The notes under the pieces are model-generated. The model saw nothing but the letters and a program-made list of their open reading frames with translations. It had not been told where the DNA came from and ran no database searches. From NCBI RefSeq assembly GCF_001945445.1, contig NZ_MSXW01000026.1, forward strand, positions 145,937 to 209,936: a stretch of DNA of 64,000 nt, written 5' to 3'. Shown here piece after piece: positions 17,539 to 27,300 of this stretch. The translations under genes were made by a program, and so were the position numbers. Within the stretch, counting starts at the first letter, position 1, and the number at the start of each line of letters is the position of its first letter. Source of the stretch: Pseudomonas sp. PA27(2017). GTDB taxonomy: Bacteria > Pseudomonadota > Gammaproteobacteria > Pseudomonadales > Pseudomonadaceae.

Positions 17539-18590
17539 AAGGTCGCTTTCAGGTAACGCGCACTGGCCCCTATCGCTTGCTCGATAGCGGGCCAGTCGCG
17601 TTTATGGCGACGCAAGAACTCGTCGGTAGGGCCCATATCGAAGCGTTCGCGCTGGATGAAGTCCAACGACTCCGGCTCGACCTGCAACAGCCTCGGTAGT
17701 CCGGGCATCGCCAGCAAGGCTTTGAGCACAGGCATGGGCACATGCCGGTGCGGTGGCCGAACCTGCAATGCCTCTCCCAGCGCCAGCACCAGGCCGCGCA
17801 AATCCGGTGTGCGCGCATCCAGCGCCAATAGCGACTGCCCGACCATGCGGGAGTCGAAGGCGGCCAGGCGAATCAACTCCACCAGAAAATCCACACTGAT
17901 CAGCGGCAGCCAGTGCTGCCGGGAGCCCGGTATCGCAGCCAGCCTCCTCTCGATCAACTGCCTCGCCAGCTCGGCAAACGGCTGTCCCGGCAGGATGTGA
18001 CCGGTTTCAGCGTGACCGCACAATGTCGCCGGGTGCACCACGGTCAATGCGCCACGGCCGCTCATCTCGGTGTGCACTCGATAGTGGGCTTCCAGCTTGC
18101 TGCCTTCATAACCGCCCACGCGGCGGTATACCGCTGGCCAATCGGTTGCTTCCGGCAGCCTGGTGTTCACCCCCACTCTCGCCAGATGTTGCCCGTTGCA
18201 CAGCATGTAGCCGCCCACCATCAGCAGCCTGGCATCGTTTTGCAGTGCCAGTCGCGCCACCCGCTGTGCACCTTCGACGTTCACCTCACGGGCCTGGGCC
18301 AATGACAGGCCCCAGGCGAACTGAACGCCCAGATGAAACAGCGTTGCACAGCCCGCCACCTGACGCTGTGCAGCTGCGTCCAGGCCCAGATCAGGCAGGG
18401 ACAGATCACCCTGCACGACGCTCAGCATCCGGTCATTGCCACCCAGCTCGCGCACCCGCTGGCACAGCAATGGAAACTCGCTGATACGCCGCATCAGCAC
18501 CACCGCCGAATAGCCGTGGCTGCTGAGATTGGCCAGCAGGTGCTGGCCGATAAAACCACTGCCACCAGTAACCAGACAGAATGTATTCAT
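17523..18590 (-). CDS. NAD-dependent epimerase/dehydratase (extended SDR)
   Basis: 355 residues. The N-terminus has LVTGGSGFIGQHLL, the GxxGxxG cofactor motif of extended short-chain dehydrogenases (residues 7-20). The YxxxK pair is probably YEGSK (near residue 165), in the run RRVGGYEGSKLEAHY. Substrate unknown; similar proteins act on sugar nucleotides, steroids or flavonoid-like ketones. Divergent from a MerR-type regulator 67 bases away, which probably controls it, and convergent with the alcohol dehydrogenase with a 16-base overlap. Confidence 0.85.
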   Translation of the reverse strand: MNTFCLVTGGSGFIGQHLLANLSSHGYSAVVLMRRISEFPLLCQRVRELGGNDRMLSVVQGDLSLPDLGLDAAAQRQVAGCATLFHLGVQFAWGLSLAQAREVNVEGAQRVARLALQNDARLLMVGGYMLCNGQHLARVGVNTRLPEATDWPAVYRRVGGYEGSKLEAHYRVHTEMSGRGALTVVHPATLCGHAETGHILPGQPFAELARQLIERRLAAIPGSRQHWLPLISVDFLVELIRLAAFDSRMVGQSLLALDARTPDLRGLVLALGEALQVRPPHRHVPMPVLKALLAMPGLPRLLQVEPESLDFIQRERFDMGPTDEFLRRHKRDWPAIEQAIGASARYLKATFYAAS

Positions 18591-18657
18591 AACGGCTCAC
18601 TCGATAAGGAAGCCAGAGGCTAAACTATCGAGCCCGCTCTACAGTCAAGAGGCAACC

Positions 18658-19038
18658 ATGCGCATCGGTGAACTCGAACGCAGGGGCGGCGTCAGCCGTC
18701 ATACCCTGCGTTACTACGAAACCCTGGGCCTGATTCAGGCCAGGCGGTTGGCGAACAACTACCGCGACTACCCTGACCACAGCCTCGAAGACCTGCACTT
18801 CATCCAGACCGGCCAGCGCATGGGCTTCTCACTCGATGAGTTGGGCAGCATCCTGAAAGCCAGGCGCGCGCAGCAGATCGACTGCGCACAAGGCGCACGG
18901 TTGGTCGCCGCCAAACTGCAGGAGATCGAGAGCCGGATCGAGGAGCTTTACGCCATGCGCGCCTACCTGCGCCAGGAACACCAACGCCTCGAGGCAAGTG
19001 CGGCAGCCCAGGCGGCATTGGCATCCATCTCGGGCTAG
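18658..19038 (+). CDS. MerR-family transcriptional regulator
   Basis: 126 residues from ATG 18658 with AAGAGG just upstream. The winged HTH spans residues 1-70 (IGELERRGGVSRHTLRYYETLGL, then NYRDYPDHSLEDLHFI), followed by a dimerising coiled coil (about 80-118). It has no C-terminal Cys cluster, so it is not of the metal-sensing class; the only Cys lies in IDCAQGARL. Divergent from the SDR gene, its likely target. Confidence 0.9.
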   Translation: MRIGELERRGGVSRHTLRYYETLGLIQARRLANNYRDYPDHSLEDLHFIQTGQRMGFSLDELGSILKARRAQQIDCAQGARLVAAKLQEIESRIEELYAMRAYLRQEHQRLEASAAAQAALASISG

Positions 19039-19097
19039 AACTGCAGCACTCGGTCAGGCGGTTAGGCCAGCAAGGGCTGTGAAGCAGCGCCTGATCG

Positions 19098-19880
19098 TCA
19101 CTGCAACGCGAACGGATCGGCATCCTGATGCGCCGGGAAGCGCTCGCGGTAGGCGGCCAGCGCCGCGCCGTCGAGGCGCTGGTGAAACACGCCAGCCTTG
19201 TCATGCGCATCGAGCAGGCTGTCGCCCTGGAAATCCAGCACCTGGGAATCGCCGCTGTAGGGATGGCCCTTGCCGTCCACGCCGATGCGGTTGACCGCGG
19301 CCACGTAGCAGAGGTTTTCGATGGCCCGCGCCGGCAGCAGGCGGTTCCAGTGCAGGCGCCGCGCTGCCGGCCAGTTGGCGGTATAGAGCAGCAGGTCGGT
19401 GCCTTCGGCATCGCGGCTCCACACCGGAAAGCGCAGGTCGTAGCAGATCAACGGGCGCACGCGCCAACCCTTGACCTCGAACAGCGCCTGACGCTCGCCG
19501 GCAGCGTAGTGCTGGTGTTCGCCGGCCATGCGAAACAGATGGCGCTTGTCGTAGTGGGCCAGCGAACCATCTGGCCGCGCCCACAGCAGCCGGTTGCGGT
19601 AGCTGCCATCGGCGGCCTGGATGATCAGGCTGCCGGTGATCACCGCATCGAGGCGCTGCGCCTGCTCGCTGAGCCACTGACTGGTCGGCCCGCCTTCCGG
19701 CTCGGCCAGCTCGGCGGACTGCATGGAAAAACCGGTGCTGAACATCTCCGGCAGGATTACCAGATCGGCGCCCGCGGCCTGCCGTAGCTGCGCCTCGAAG
19801 TGGGCGCGGTTGCCCGCGGGGTCGTGCCAGGCCAGGTCGCTCTGGATCAGCGCCAGTTCGAGGTGGTCTTGTTTGCTCAT
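19098..19880 (-). CDS. Omega-amidase / nitrilase-family amidohydrolase (YafV type)
   Basis: 260 residues from ATG 19880, preceded by GGGAGGG; ten codons upstream are also open. The catalytic triad of the nitrilase superfamily is visible: Glu in LPEMFSTGF (near 42), Lys in YDKRHLFR (near 110) and Cys in ICYDLRFPVW (near 145). YafV-type enzymes deamidate alpha-ketoglutaramate. It follows the methionine aminotransferase gene by 60 bases on the same strand; the transaminase makes the omega-amide keto acid from glutamine and this enzyme pulls the reaction forward, closing methionine salvage. Confidence 0.9.
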   Translation of the reverse strand: MSKQDHLELALIQSDLAWHDPAGNRAHFEAQLRQAAGADLVILPEMFSTGFSMQSAELAEPEGGPTSQWLSEQAQRLDAVITGSLIIQAADGSYRNRLLWARPDGSLAHYDKRHLFRMAGEHQHYAAGERQALFEVKGWRVRPLICYDLRFPVWSRDAEGTDLLLYTANWPAARRLHWNRLLPARAIENLCYVAAVNRIGVDGKGHPYSGDSQVLDFQGDSLLDAHDKAGVFHQRLDGAALAAYRERFPAHQDADPFALQ

Positions 19881-19940
19881 CGATGTCCCTCCCGTGATAT
19901 CGCCTGCCAAGCGGTGGACAACGCTTCGCGGTACAAGGTG

Positions 19941-21089
19941 CTAGATGGCGCTGAGTTTTTCCGCGGCCTGGCGCAGGGTGTCCTCGCGCTTGGCGAAGCA
20001 GAAACGCACCAGGCGCTGCGCCGGGTCGGGCCGTTCGCTGAACACCGAAATCGGAATCGCCGCCACGCCATGCTCGCGTGTCAGCCACTGGGCCATGGCC
20101 ACATCGTCCAGGTCCGGGCGGATCGCCGAATAATCGGCCAGCTGAAAATAGGTGCCGGGCGTACGCGTGAAGGTGAAACGCGAGCCGGCCAGCAGGTCGC
20201 AGAACAGGTCGCGCTTGGCCTGATAGAACGCCGGCAACTCGGCCACATGCTCGGGACAGGCGGCCATGAAGTCGGCCAGCGCGCACTGCAAGGGCGTCAC
20301 CCCACAAAAGCTGACGTACTGGTGCACCTTGCGCAGCTCGGCGCTCAGCGCGGGCGGCGCCACCACGTAGCCGGTCTTCCAGCCGGTCACGTGGTAGGTC
20401 TTGCCGAACGAGCTCACCACGAAGGCCCGCGCGTACAGCTCGTCGTGAGCCAGTACGCTGGCGTGCTGGCGGCCGTCGAACACCAGGTGCTCGTAGACTT
20501 CGTCGCTGACGATAAGGATGTCGCGATCGCGGATCAGTGCGGCCAGGCGGTCCAGTTCGTCACGGCTGATCAGCGCACCGCTGGGGTTGTGCGGCGTGTT
20601 GAGAATGATCAGCCGGGTACGCGGGCTGAGCGCTGCCTCCAGGCGTTGCCAGTCGATGGCGAAGCTCCCCTCGGCCAGCGGCACATGGATACAGCGCCCG
20701 CCGGCCAGTACCACGCTCGGGTCGTAGCTGTCGTAACAGGGATCGAAGACGATGGCCTCGTCGCCGGGATGGATCAGCGCCTGGATCGCGCAGAAGATCG
20801 CCTGGGTAGCGCCGGGGGTGACGGTCACTTCGCTGTCCGCACTGACGTTGCGCCCGTAGAGCCTCTGGACCTTCAGGGCGATCTGCTCGCGCAACGCCGG
20901 CAACCCGGTCATCGGTGCGTACTGGTTGTGCCCCGCCGCCACATGCCGGGCCAAGGCCTCGCGCAGCGCTTCGGGGCCGTCGAAGTCCGGGAAGCCCTGG
21001 GACAGGTTGATGGCGCCCGTCTGGACCGCGAGCTGGGACATGGTGGTGAAGATGGTGGTGCCGACAGCGGGCAACTTGCTGGTGAACAT
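19941..21089 (-). CDS. PLP-dependent methionine (glutamine) aminotransferase, YbdL type
   Basis: 382 residues from ATG 21089 (MFTSKLPAVGTTIFTTMSQL), the usual start of this family; the frame is open 29 codons further without similarity. Fold-type I aminotransferase: the PLP-binding Lys lies in SSFGKTYHVTGWKTGY (near 235), and INLSQGFPDF and NTPHNPSGAL are family signatures. It transaminates 4-methylthio-2-oxobutyrate to methionine with glutamine as likely donor. Operon with the omega-amidase downstream; divergent from a LysR gene about 100 bases away. Confidence 0.92.
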   Translation of the reverse strand: MFTSKLPAVGTTIFTTMSQLAVQTGAINLSQGFPDFDGPEALREALARHVAAGHNQYAPMTGLPALREQIALKVQRLYGRNVSADSEVTVTPGATQAIFCAIQALIHPGDEAIVFDPCYDSYDPSVVLAGGRCIHVPLAEGSFAIDWQRLEAALSPRTRLIILNTPHNPSGALISRDELDRLAALIRDRDILIVSDEVYEHLVFDGRQHASVLAHDELYARAFVVSSFGKTYHVTGWKTGYVVAPPALSAELRKVHQYVSFCGVTPLQCALADFMAACPEHVAELPAFYQAKRDLFCDLLAGSRFTFTRTPGTYFQLADYSAIRPDLDDVAMAQWLTREHGVAAIPISVFSERPDPAQRLVRFCFAKREDTLRQAAEKLSAI

Positions 21090-21187
21090 CGAGGCGTCCT
21101 GGGCAGTTGAGGCAGACGCCGAGGATAGCCGATGGCGCGAAGGCCACGCACCCGGTAATAATCGCCGCCTTGCCAACGAGAATGCCC

Positions 21188-22081
21188 ATGAACGTCGAAG
21201 ACCTTCGCCTGTTCGTCACCACCCTTGATGCAGGCAGCTTCACCGCCGCCGCCGATGCCCTCGGAGTGACCAAGCAGTACGTCAGCCGTCGCGTCGCCGC
21301 GCTGGAAGCACTGCTTGGCGTGCGCCTGCTCAACCGCACCACGCGCCGCCTGCAAGCCACCGAGCTAGGCGTGCTGCTGTACGACAAGGCCATCACCATT
21401 CTCGCCGACCTGCGCGACGCCCAGGAGCTGGTATCGGCTCAGGGCGCGTCCCTGCGCGGCACCTTGCGGGTCAGCGCGCCGATGACCTTCGCCACCCTGC
21501 ACCTGAGCCATGTGCTGCCGCTGTTCATGCGGCAGCACCCGCACATCAACCTGGAGATCGACCTCAACGACCGCGCCGTCGACCTGCTCGCTGATGGCTA
21601 CGACATGTCGATTCGCATCGGCACCCTAGAAGACTCCAGTCTGATCGCCAAGCGCCTGACCGACATGCAGACCATTCTCTGCGCCAGCCCGGCCTATCTC
21701 GACGAGCACGGCACGCCGGCAAACCTCGATGATCTGTCGCTGCATGCCTGCCTGCTCTACGGCCATAGCCGGCATGTCGAATGGCGCCTGCGAGATCAGG
21801 GCAAGGCTCGCAACCTGACCATGCGTGGTCAGCTGCGCGCCAACAACGGCGAGCTCATTCGCGATGCGGCCATTGCCGGCATGGGCATCGCCTACCTGCC
21901 CACCTTCATCGTCGGCCAGGCCCTGGCGAGCGGCGCGCTGGTGCCGATACTCGAACAGCACTGGCCAGCGTCGGCGGCGGTGTACGCGGTCTACCCGCAG
22001 CATCGGCAATCGGCCCGCGCGGTACAGGTGTTCTCGGATTTCATCAAGCAGCAGATCGAGCACCTGAAATCGTCAACCTAA
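21188..22081 (+). CDS. LysR-family transcriptional regulator upstream of pirin
   Basis: 297 residues. The HTH is at residues 1-60 (MNVEDLRLFVTTLDAGSFTA, ALGVTKQYVSRRVAALEALLG) and the effector domain at about 90-290, including the DMSIRIGTLEDSSLIAKRL stretch of the AaeR/PA0477-like group. ATG 21188 has GAGA six bases upstream; ATG 21182 is an alternative. A pirin gene follows on the same strand after 105 bases, a pairing common in proteobacteria, so it may regulate pirin. Confidence 0.88.
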   Translation: MNVEDLRLFVTTLDAGSFTAAADALGVTKQYVSRRVAALEALLGVRLLNRTTRRLQATELGVLLYDKAITILADLRDAQELVSAQGASLRGTLRVSAPMTFATLHLSHVLPLFMRQHPHINLEIDLNDRAVDLLADGYDMSIRIGTLEDSSLIAKRLTDMQTILCASPAYLDEHGTPANLDDLSLHACLLYGHSRHVEWRLRDQGKARNLTMRGQLRANNGELIRDAAIAGMGIAYLPTFIVGQALASGALVPILEQHWPASAAVYAVYPQHRQSARAVQVFSDFIKQQIEHLKSST

Positions 22082-22186
22082 AACGGACAATAAGTCCATT
22101 TACAGCCGGTTAATCAATTCAACGATAGTCAGTAACATTCCCTCCATGCCGCCGATAGAGGCAGCGCCATCACTGGAGGATTCATC

Positions 22187-22909
22187 ATGCTGGCTATCCG
22201 TAAATCGACCGATCGTGGCCATGCCAACCATGGCTGGCTCAACTCCTTTCACACCTTCTCGTTCGCCAGTTACAACAATCCGAAGGAGCGCGGCTTCTCC
22301 GACCTGCTGGTGATCAACGACGACACCGTGGCCGCCGGCCAGGGTTTCGGCGAACACCCGCACCGCAACATGGAAATTTTCTCCTACGTGCTGCAAGGCG
22401 CACTGGAACACAAGGATAGCCTGGGCACCGGCTCGGTGATCCGCCCTGGCGACGTACAGCTGATGAGCGCCGGTACCGGCGTGTCGCACAGCGAGTTCAA
22501 CCATTCGCACAGTGAAACGGTGCACTTCCTGCAGATCTGGATCGTGCCGAGCGAGCGCCAGGCCGAACCGCGCTACCAGCAGGAGCACTTCAGCGAAGCG
22601 CAGAAACGCGGCCGCCTGCAATTGATCATCTCGCCTGACGGCGCCGATGGCTCGCTGACCGTACGCCAGAACGCCCGCGTCTACGCCGGTTTGTTCGACG
22701 CTGACGAGCAGGCGCACCTGCAACTCGGCGATGACCGCTACGCCTACGTCCATGTGGCCCGCGGCAGCGTCCAGCTCAACGGCGAGCAGCTGCAGGCCGG
22801 GGACGGTGTGCGAGTGCGCGATACCCGCGACCTGCACCTGAGCAACGGTCAGCAGGCCGAAGTGCTGGTATTCGATCTGCGGCCCAATGAGCTGCCATCG
22901 CTTTATTGA
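22187..22909 (+). CDS. Pirin family protein (YhhW-like cupin)
   Basis: 240-residue bicupin. The metal-binding motif of the N-terminal cupin is GFGEHPHRNMEIFSYVLQG (about residues 50-68) followed by HSEFNHSHSETVHFLQIW, giving the three His and one Glu ligands seen in quercetinase-active pirins. The C-terminal cupin (about 140-235) lacks metal ligands. Function in bacteria is uncertain: quercetin 2,3-dioxygenase activity in vitro and links to redox sensing are known for the family. GGAGG lies just before the ATG. Confidence 0.93.
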   Translation: MLAIRKSTDRGHANHGWLNSFHTFSFASYNNPKERGFSDLLVINDDTVAAGQGFGEHPHRNMEIFSYVLQGALEHKDSLGTGSVIRPGDVQLMSAGTGVSHSEFNHSHSETVHFLQIWIVPSERQAEPRYQQEHFSEAQKRGRLQLIISPDGADGSLTVRQNARVYAGLFDADEQAHLQLGDDRYAYVHVARGSVQLNGEQLQAGDGVRVRDTRDLHLSNGQQAEVLVFDLRPNELPSLY

Positions 22910-22919
22910 TAAGTACGCC

Positions 22920-23091
22920 GTAGCTCGGCGTTGAGCGCAGCGATACCCGGGAGATGCTCCCTGGTGTCGTTGCGCGCTTTTTGCAGCCTACAGCTGAGCG
23001 AGGCGATGCGCAGGCAGCGGCGTTCAGCCTTGCCGGCATAGGCAGAGCGGATACCGCGTCCTGGGTTTCGCTGCGCTCTACGCCAGGCTAC
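22920..23091. repeat. Interrupted copy of repeat family C
   Basis: The left end GTAGCTCGGCGTTGAGCGCAG and the right end GCTGCGCTCTACGCCAGGCTAC match the outer arms of the 8381-8450 repeat, but about 110 bases lie between them, including a partial inner copy (ctccctggtgtcgttgcgcg). It fills most of the 287-base gap between the pirin and L,D-transpeptidase genes. No gene is seen in the gap. Confidence 0.65.
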
Positions 23092-23196
23092 CCAGACAAT
23101 TCGCTGCACACGTCGCCAGCCCCTAGGCGCTTATATACGCCTGCCTTAGAATGAGCCTCCGCCGCGCGCCGGCCATTTGCTCAGTCGAAAATCTCC

Positions 23197-23700
23197 ATGC
23201 GCTGGTTGCTCGCCTTTACACTTTTCTCAATGGCCCTCGCCGGGCATGCAGCCGCTGCGCCCGCGTCTCCCGTGGCCACCGTCGACAAGGTATTGGTGGA
23301 GAAAGCCCAGCGCCGGCTGCAGTTGATCAGCCAAGGCAAAACGCTGAAGTCGTATCGGATTTCCCTGGGCAAGCAGCCGGTCGGCGCCAAGCTGCGCGAA
23401 GGTGATTTGCGTACGCCGGAAGGCTTCTACTGGATCGACTGGCGCCGCAAGAGCGAGAAGTACAACCTGTCCATGCACATCTCCTACCCCAACGCCCGTG
23501 ACCAAGCGCAGGCCAAGGCCGCCGGGGTGAAGCCGGGCAGCATGATCATGATCCACGGCACGCCGCTGGACGACGAATACCCCGAGTGGTTCTTTCACAC
23601 CCTGGACTGGACCGAAGGCTGCATCGCCATGAAGAACGCCGACATGCGCGAAGTCTGGGCGCTGGTGAAGGACGGCACGCTGATCGAGATTCGTCCCTGA
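23197..23700 (+). CDS. Periplasmic L,D-transpeptidase family protein (YkuD/YafK-like)
   Basis: 167 residues with a signal peptide (MRWLLAFTLFSMALAGHAAA, cleaved near residue 20). The YkuD domain covers about 30-165: PVGAKLREGDLRTPEGFYWI near the start and the catalytic His/Cys pair in MIHGTPLDDE (near 126) and DWTEGCIAMKN (near 147). The usual SHGCIR motif reads TEGCIA here, as in YafK-type members. It would act on peptidoglycan stem peptides (cross-linking or lipoprotein handling); the exact reaction is not known. Confidence 0.88.
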   Translation: MRWLLAFTLFSMALAGHAAAAPASPVATVDKVLVEKAQRRLQLISQGKTLKSYRISLGKQPVGAKLREGDLRTPEGFYWIDWRRKSEKYNLSMHISYPNARDQAQAKAAGVKPGSMIMIHGTPLDDEYPEWFFHTLDWTEGCIAMKNADMREVWALVKDGTLIEIRP

Positions 23701-23738
23701 CGTGATCTTGGAATCGACGCCAGGGCGAGAAGCGGTAG

Positions 23739-24056
23739 TTAGAACTGCAGATCGGACAAGCGCCACACTTCGAAGGCGGGCACTTCATAAGGGTGGGCTT
23801 TCTTCAGGGCTTTGACGGCGTTGTGGATCAGCTCGTCGGCGACGACCAGCTCGACTTTCCATTCAGGAACCGTTGCCAGCTCACCGCTCTGGCCAATGAA
23901 CGGTTTGCTGCCTTCCAGCGGGCGGAACTGGCCGCGGCCCTGGGTTTGCCAGCAGCAGTGCTCGTAGCCGGCGGCGCGCCCGGCGCCCTCCGCGAACACG
24001 GCCATTTTCACGCTTTCCAGGTGGCTCTCCGGAACGTAGAAACACAACTTGTACAT
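23739..24056 (-). CDS. Small NIF3/YqfO-type domain protein
   Basis: 105 residues from ATG 24056 with GGAG seven bases upstream. MYKLCFYVPESHLESVKMAV, then YEHCCWQTQGRGQFRPLEG and KKAHPYEVPAFEVWRL, match the ferredoxin-like insert domain of NIF3/YqfO proteins, here standing alone without the dinuclear metal-binding part. Related to CutA/PII-like trimeric folds. Function unknown. Upstream lie about 290 bases of non-coding sequence before the purL terminator; a 15-base palindrome AATCGCGACGCGATT sits at 24266-24280. Confidence 0.8.
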   Translation of the reverse strand: MYKLCFYVPESHLESVKMAVFAEGAGRAAGYEHCCWQTQGRGQFRPLEGSKPFIGQSGELATVPEWKVELVVADELIHNAVKALKKAHPYEVPAFEVWRLSDLQF

Positions 24057-24293
24057 CAACTACTCCACTGCAAGTCGCTGAAAACAATGTGCTAATCATG
24101 CCACAACGTGATGGCACATTGCCCAGCAAGATTCGTGACACAGGCATCAGTGCTGAAACATTCAGATTTGCCCGGCGCAGCACTGTTCCTGAATGGAAAG
24201 ATGCTGTCATGAGTTGATGCATCGAAACCGGCCGGCGCCCGCATCGCTTACTTGATAGAAGTCCAAATCGCGACGCGATTCAAATGCCGGAAT

Positions 24294-24322
24294 GAAAAAC
24301 GCCAGGCAATGCCTGGCGTTTT
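24294..24322 (-). terminator. Rho-independent terminator after purL
   Basis: AAAACGCCAGGCA / TGCCTGGCGTTTT inverted repeat, 20 bases after the purL stop; read on the minus strand it ends in a T-run. Confidence 0.88.
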
Positions 24323-24342
24323 CGATGCAGCGAGCGACTCGA

Positions 24343-27300
24343 TCAGTCGACCCACACCCGGGCGTTACGGAACATACGCATCCAGCCAGCATCTTCCTGC
24401 CACTCGTCCGGGCGCCAGGAGTTCTGCACGGCGCGGAATACCCGCTCCGGGTGCGGCATCATGATGGTTACGCGGCCGTCGCGGCTGGTCAGGCCGGTAA
24501 TGCCACGCGGCGAGCCGTTCGGGTTGGCTGGGTAGGCTTCGGTGACCTTGCCGTGGTTGTCGACGAAACGCAGCGCCACGGTGCCGGACAGGTCGGCTTC
24601 GAGCAGGGCTTCCTCGCTTTCGAACTCGGCATGGCCTTCACCGTGGGCGATGGCGATCGGCATGCGCGAGCCAGCCATGCCGCGCAGGAAGATCGACGCC
24701 GACTCCTGCACCTGGACCATGGCCACACGCGCTTCGAACTGCTCGGAGCGGTTGCGCACGAAGTGCGGCCAGAACTCGGTGCCCGGAATCAGTTCGTGCA
24801 GGTTGGAGAGCATCTGGCAACCGTTGCACACGCCAAGGGTGAAGCTGTCCTTGCGCTCGAAGAAGCCCTGGAAGGCATCCCGGGCACGGGCGTTGAACAG
24901 CGCCGACTTGGCCCAGCCTTCACCGGCGCCGAGCACGTCGCCGTAGGAGAAGCCGCCACAGGCAACCAGGCCCTTGAAGTCGTTGAGGTCGACACGGCCA
25001 GAGAGGATGTCGCTCATATGCACATCAACTGATGCAAACCCGGCGCGGTCGAAGGCCGCGGCCATTTCCACCTGACCGTTGACGCCCTGCTCGCGCAGCA
25101 CGGCGATCTGCGGGCGCACGCCCTTCTTGATGTACGGCGCAGCGATGTCGTCGTTGACGTCGAAGCCCAACTTGATCGACAGGCCTGGGTTGTCTTCTTC
25201 CAGGAGCGCGTCGAATTCTTGATCCGCGCAATCGGCGTTGTCACGCAGACGCTGGATGCGATGGCTGGTTTCGGCCCACTGGCGCTGCAGCAGGCGGCGC
25301 TGGCCGCTGAATACCGGCTGGTCGTTGTAGCTGATGGCCACGTCACCGTTGTTGACCGGCTTGCCGATTACCGCAACGCAGTCTTCCAGGCCAGCGGCGC
25401 TGAACTGGGCGAGCACGTCCGGGGTGGCGTCCTGGCGAACCTGGATCACTGCGCCCAGCTCTTCGTTGAACAGGAAGGCGGCCAGCTCTTCGCGGCTCTC
25501 GACCAGGCCGTCGAGCTGCAGGCTGAGGCCGCAATGGCCGGCGAAGGCCATTTCCAGCACGCTGACCAACAGGCCACCGTCGGAACGGTCGTGGTAGGCC
25601 AGCAGGTGACCATCGGCGTTGAGGCCCTGGATCACTGCGAAGAAGGCCTTGAGGTCTTCGGCGTCGTCGACGTCCGGTGCCTGCTTGCCGAGCTTGCTGT
25701 ACACCTGGGCGAGGATCGAGGCGCCCATGCGATTCTGGCCACGGCCCAGGTCGATGAGGATCAGGTCGGTCTCACCCTTGTCCATGCGCAGCTCTGGGGT
25801 CAGGGTCTTGCGCACGTCGGCAACCGGCGCGAAACCGGTGACGATCAGCGACAGCGGCGAGGTGACGCTCTTCTCCGCACCCTCCTCGCTCCACTTGGTC
25901 TTCATCGACATCGAGTCCTTGCCGACCGGAATGGTCAGGCCCAGCTCGGGGCACAGCTCCATGCCGACCGCCTTGACGGTGTCGTACAGGCGGGCGTCCT
26001 CACCCGGGTGACCGGCCGCGGACATCCAGTTGGCCGACAGTTTGATGTCGGACAGCTTGTCGATGCGCGAGGCGGCGATGTTGGTCAGCGTTTCACCGAT
26101 GGCCATACGGCCGGAAGCCGGGGCGTCGAGCAGCGCCAGCGGGGTGCGCTCGCCCATGGCCATGGCTTCGCCGGTATACACGTCGAAGCTGGTGGCGGTC
26201 ACGGCGACATCAGCCACCGGCACCTGCCACGGGCCGACCATCTGATCACGGGCTACCAGGCCGGTGATGGTGCGGTCGCCGATGGTTATCAAAAAGCTCT
26301 TGCTGGCCACGGCCGGATGGCGCAATACGCGCTCGGCGGCTTCGCCGATGTCCAGGGTGCTCGGGTCGAAATCGTCGCCCAGTTCGGCCTCGCGGGTCAC
26401 TGAACGGTGCATGCGTGGCGGCTTGCCGAGCAACACCTCGAGCGGCATGTCCACCGGGGTGTTGGCGAAGTGGCTGTCGGTGACGGTCAGGTGCGGCTCT
26501 TCGGTGGCCTCACCGACCACCGCGAACGGGCAACGCTCGCGCTCGCAGATGGCCTGGAAGCGCTCGAAGTCCTTGGCGCTGACGGCCAGCACGTAACGCT
26601 CCTGGGACTCGTTGCTCCAGATCTCGTGCGGGGCCATGCCCGGCTCGTCATTGGGCACGTTGCGCAGCTCGAAGCGACCACCGCGACCACCATCGTTGAC
26701 CAGCTCCGGGAAGGCGTTGGAGATACCGCCGGCGCCGACGTCATGGATGAAGGCGATGGGGTTGGCATCGCCCAGTTGCCAGCAACGGTCGATGACCTCC
26801 TGGCAGCGGCGCTCCATTTCCGGGTTCTCGCGCTGCACCGAGGCGAAGTCCAGGTCCGCCGAGCTGGCACCGGTGGCTACCGACGAAGCGGCACCGCCAC
26901 CCAGGCCGATCAGCATGGCCGGGCCGCCGAGCACGATCAGCTTGGCGCCGACGGTGATCTCGCCCTTTTGCACATGGTCTTCACGGATGTTGCCCATGCC
27001 GCCGGCGAGCATGATCGGCTTGTGATAGCCGCGCACTTCGTCGCCATGGGGCGTGCTGATCGATTGCTCGAAGGTACGGAAGTAGCCGGTCAGCGCCGGA
27101 CGGCCGAATTCGTTGTTGAACGCGGCGCCGCCCAGCGGGCCTTCGATCATGATGTCCAGCGGCGTGACGATGCGCTCGGGCTTGCCGTAGGCCTGCTCCC
27201 AGGGCTGTTCGAAGCCGGGGATGTTCAGGTTGGAGACGGTGAAACCGGTCAGACCGGCTTTCGGCTTGGCGCCGCGACCGGTGGCGCCTTCGTCGCGAAT

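Noticed and set aside
24100..24130. A TGGCATG...GCA run upstream of the NIF3-like gene as a sigma-54 promoter
   Set aside because: The GG and GC elements are 8 bases apart rather than the required 10.
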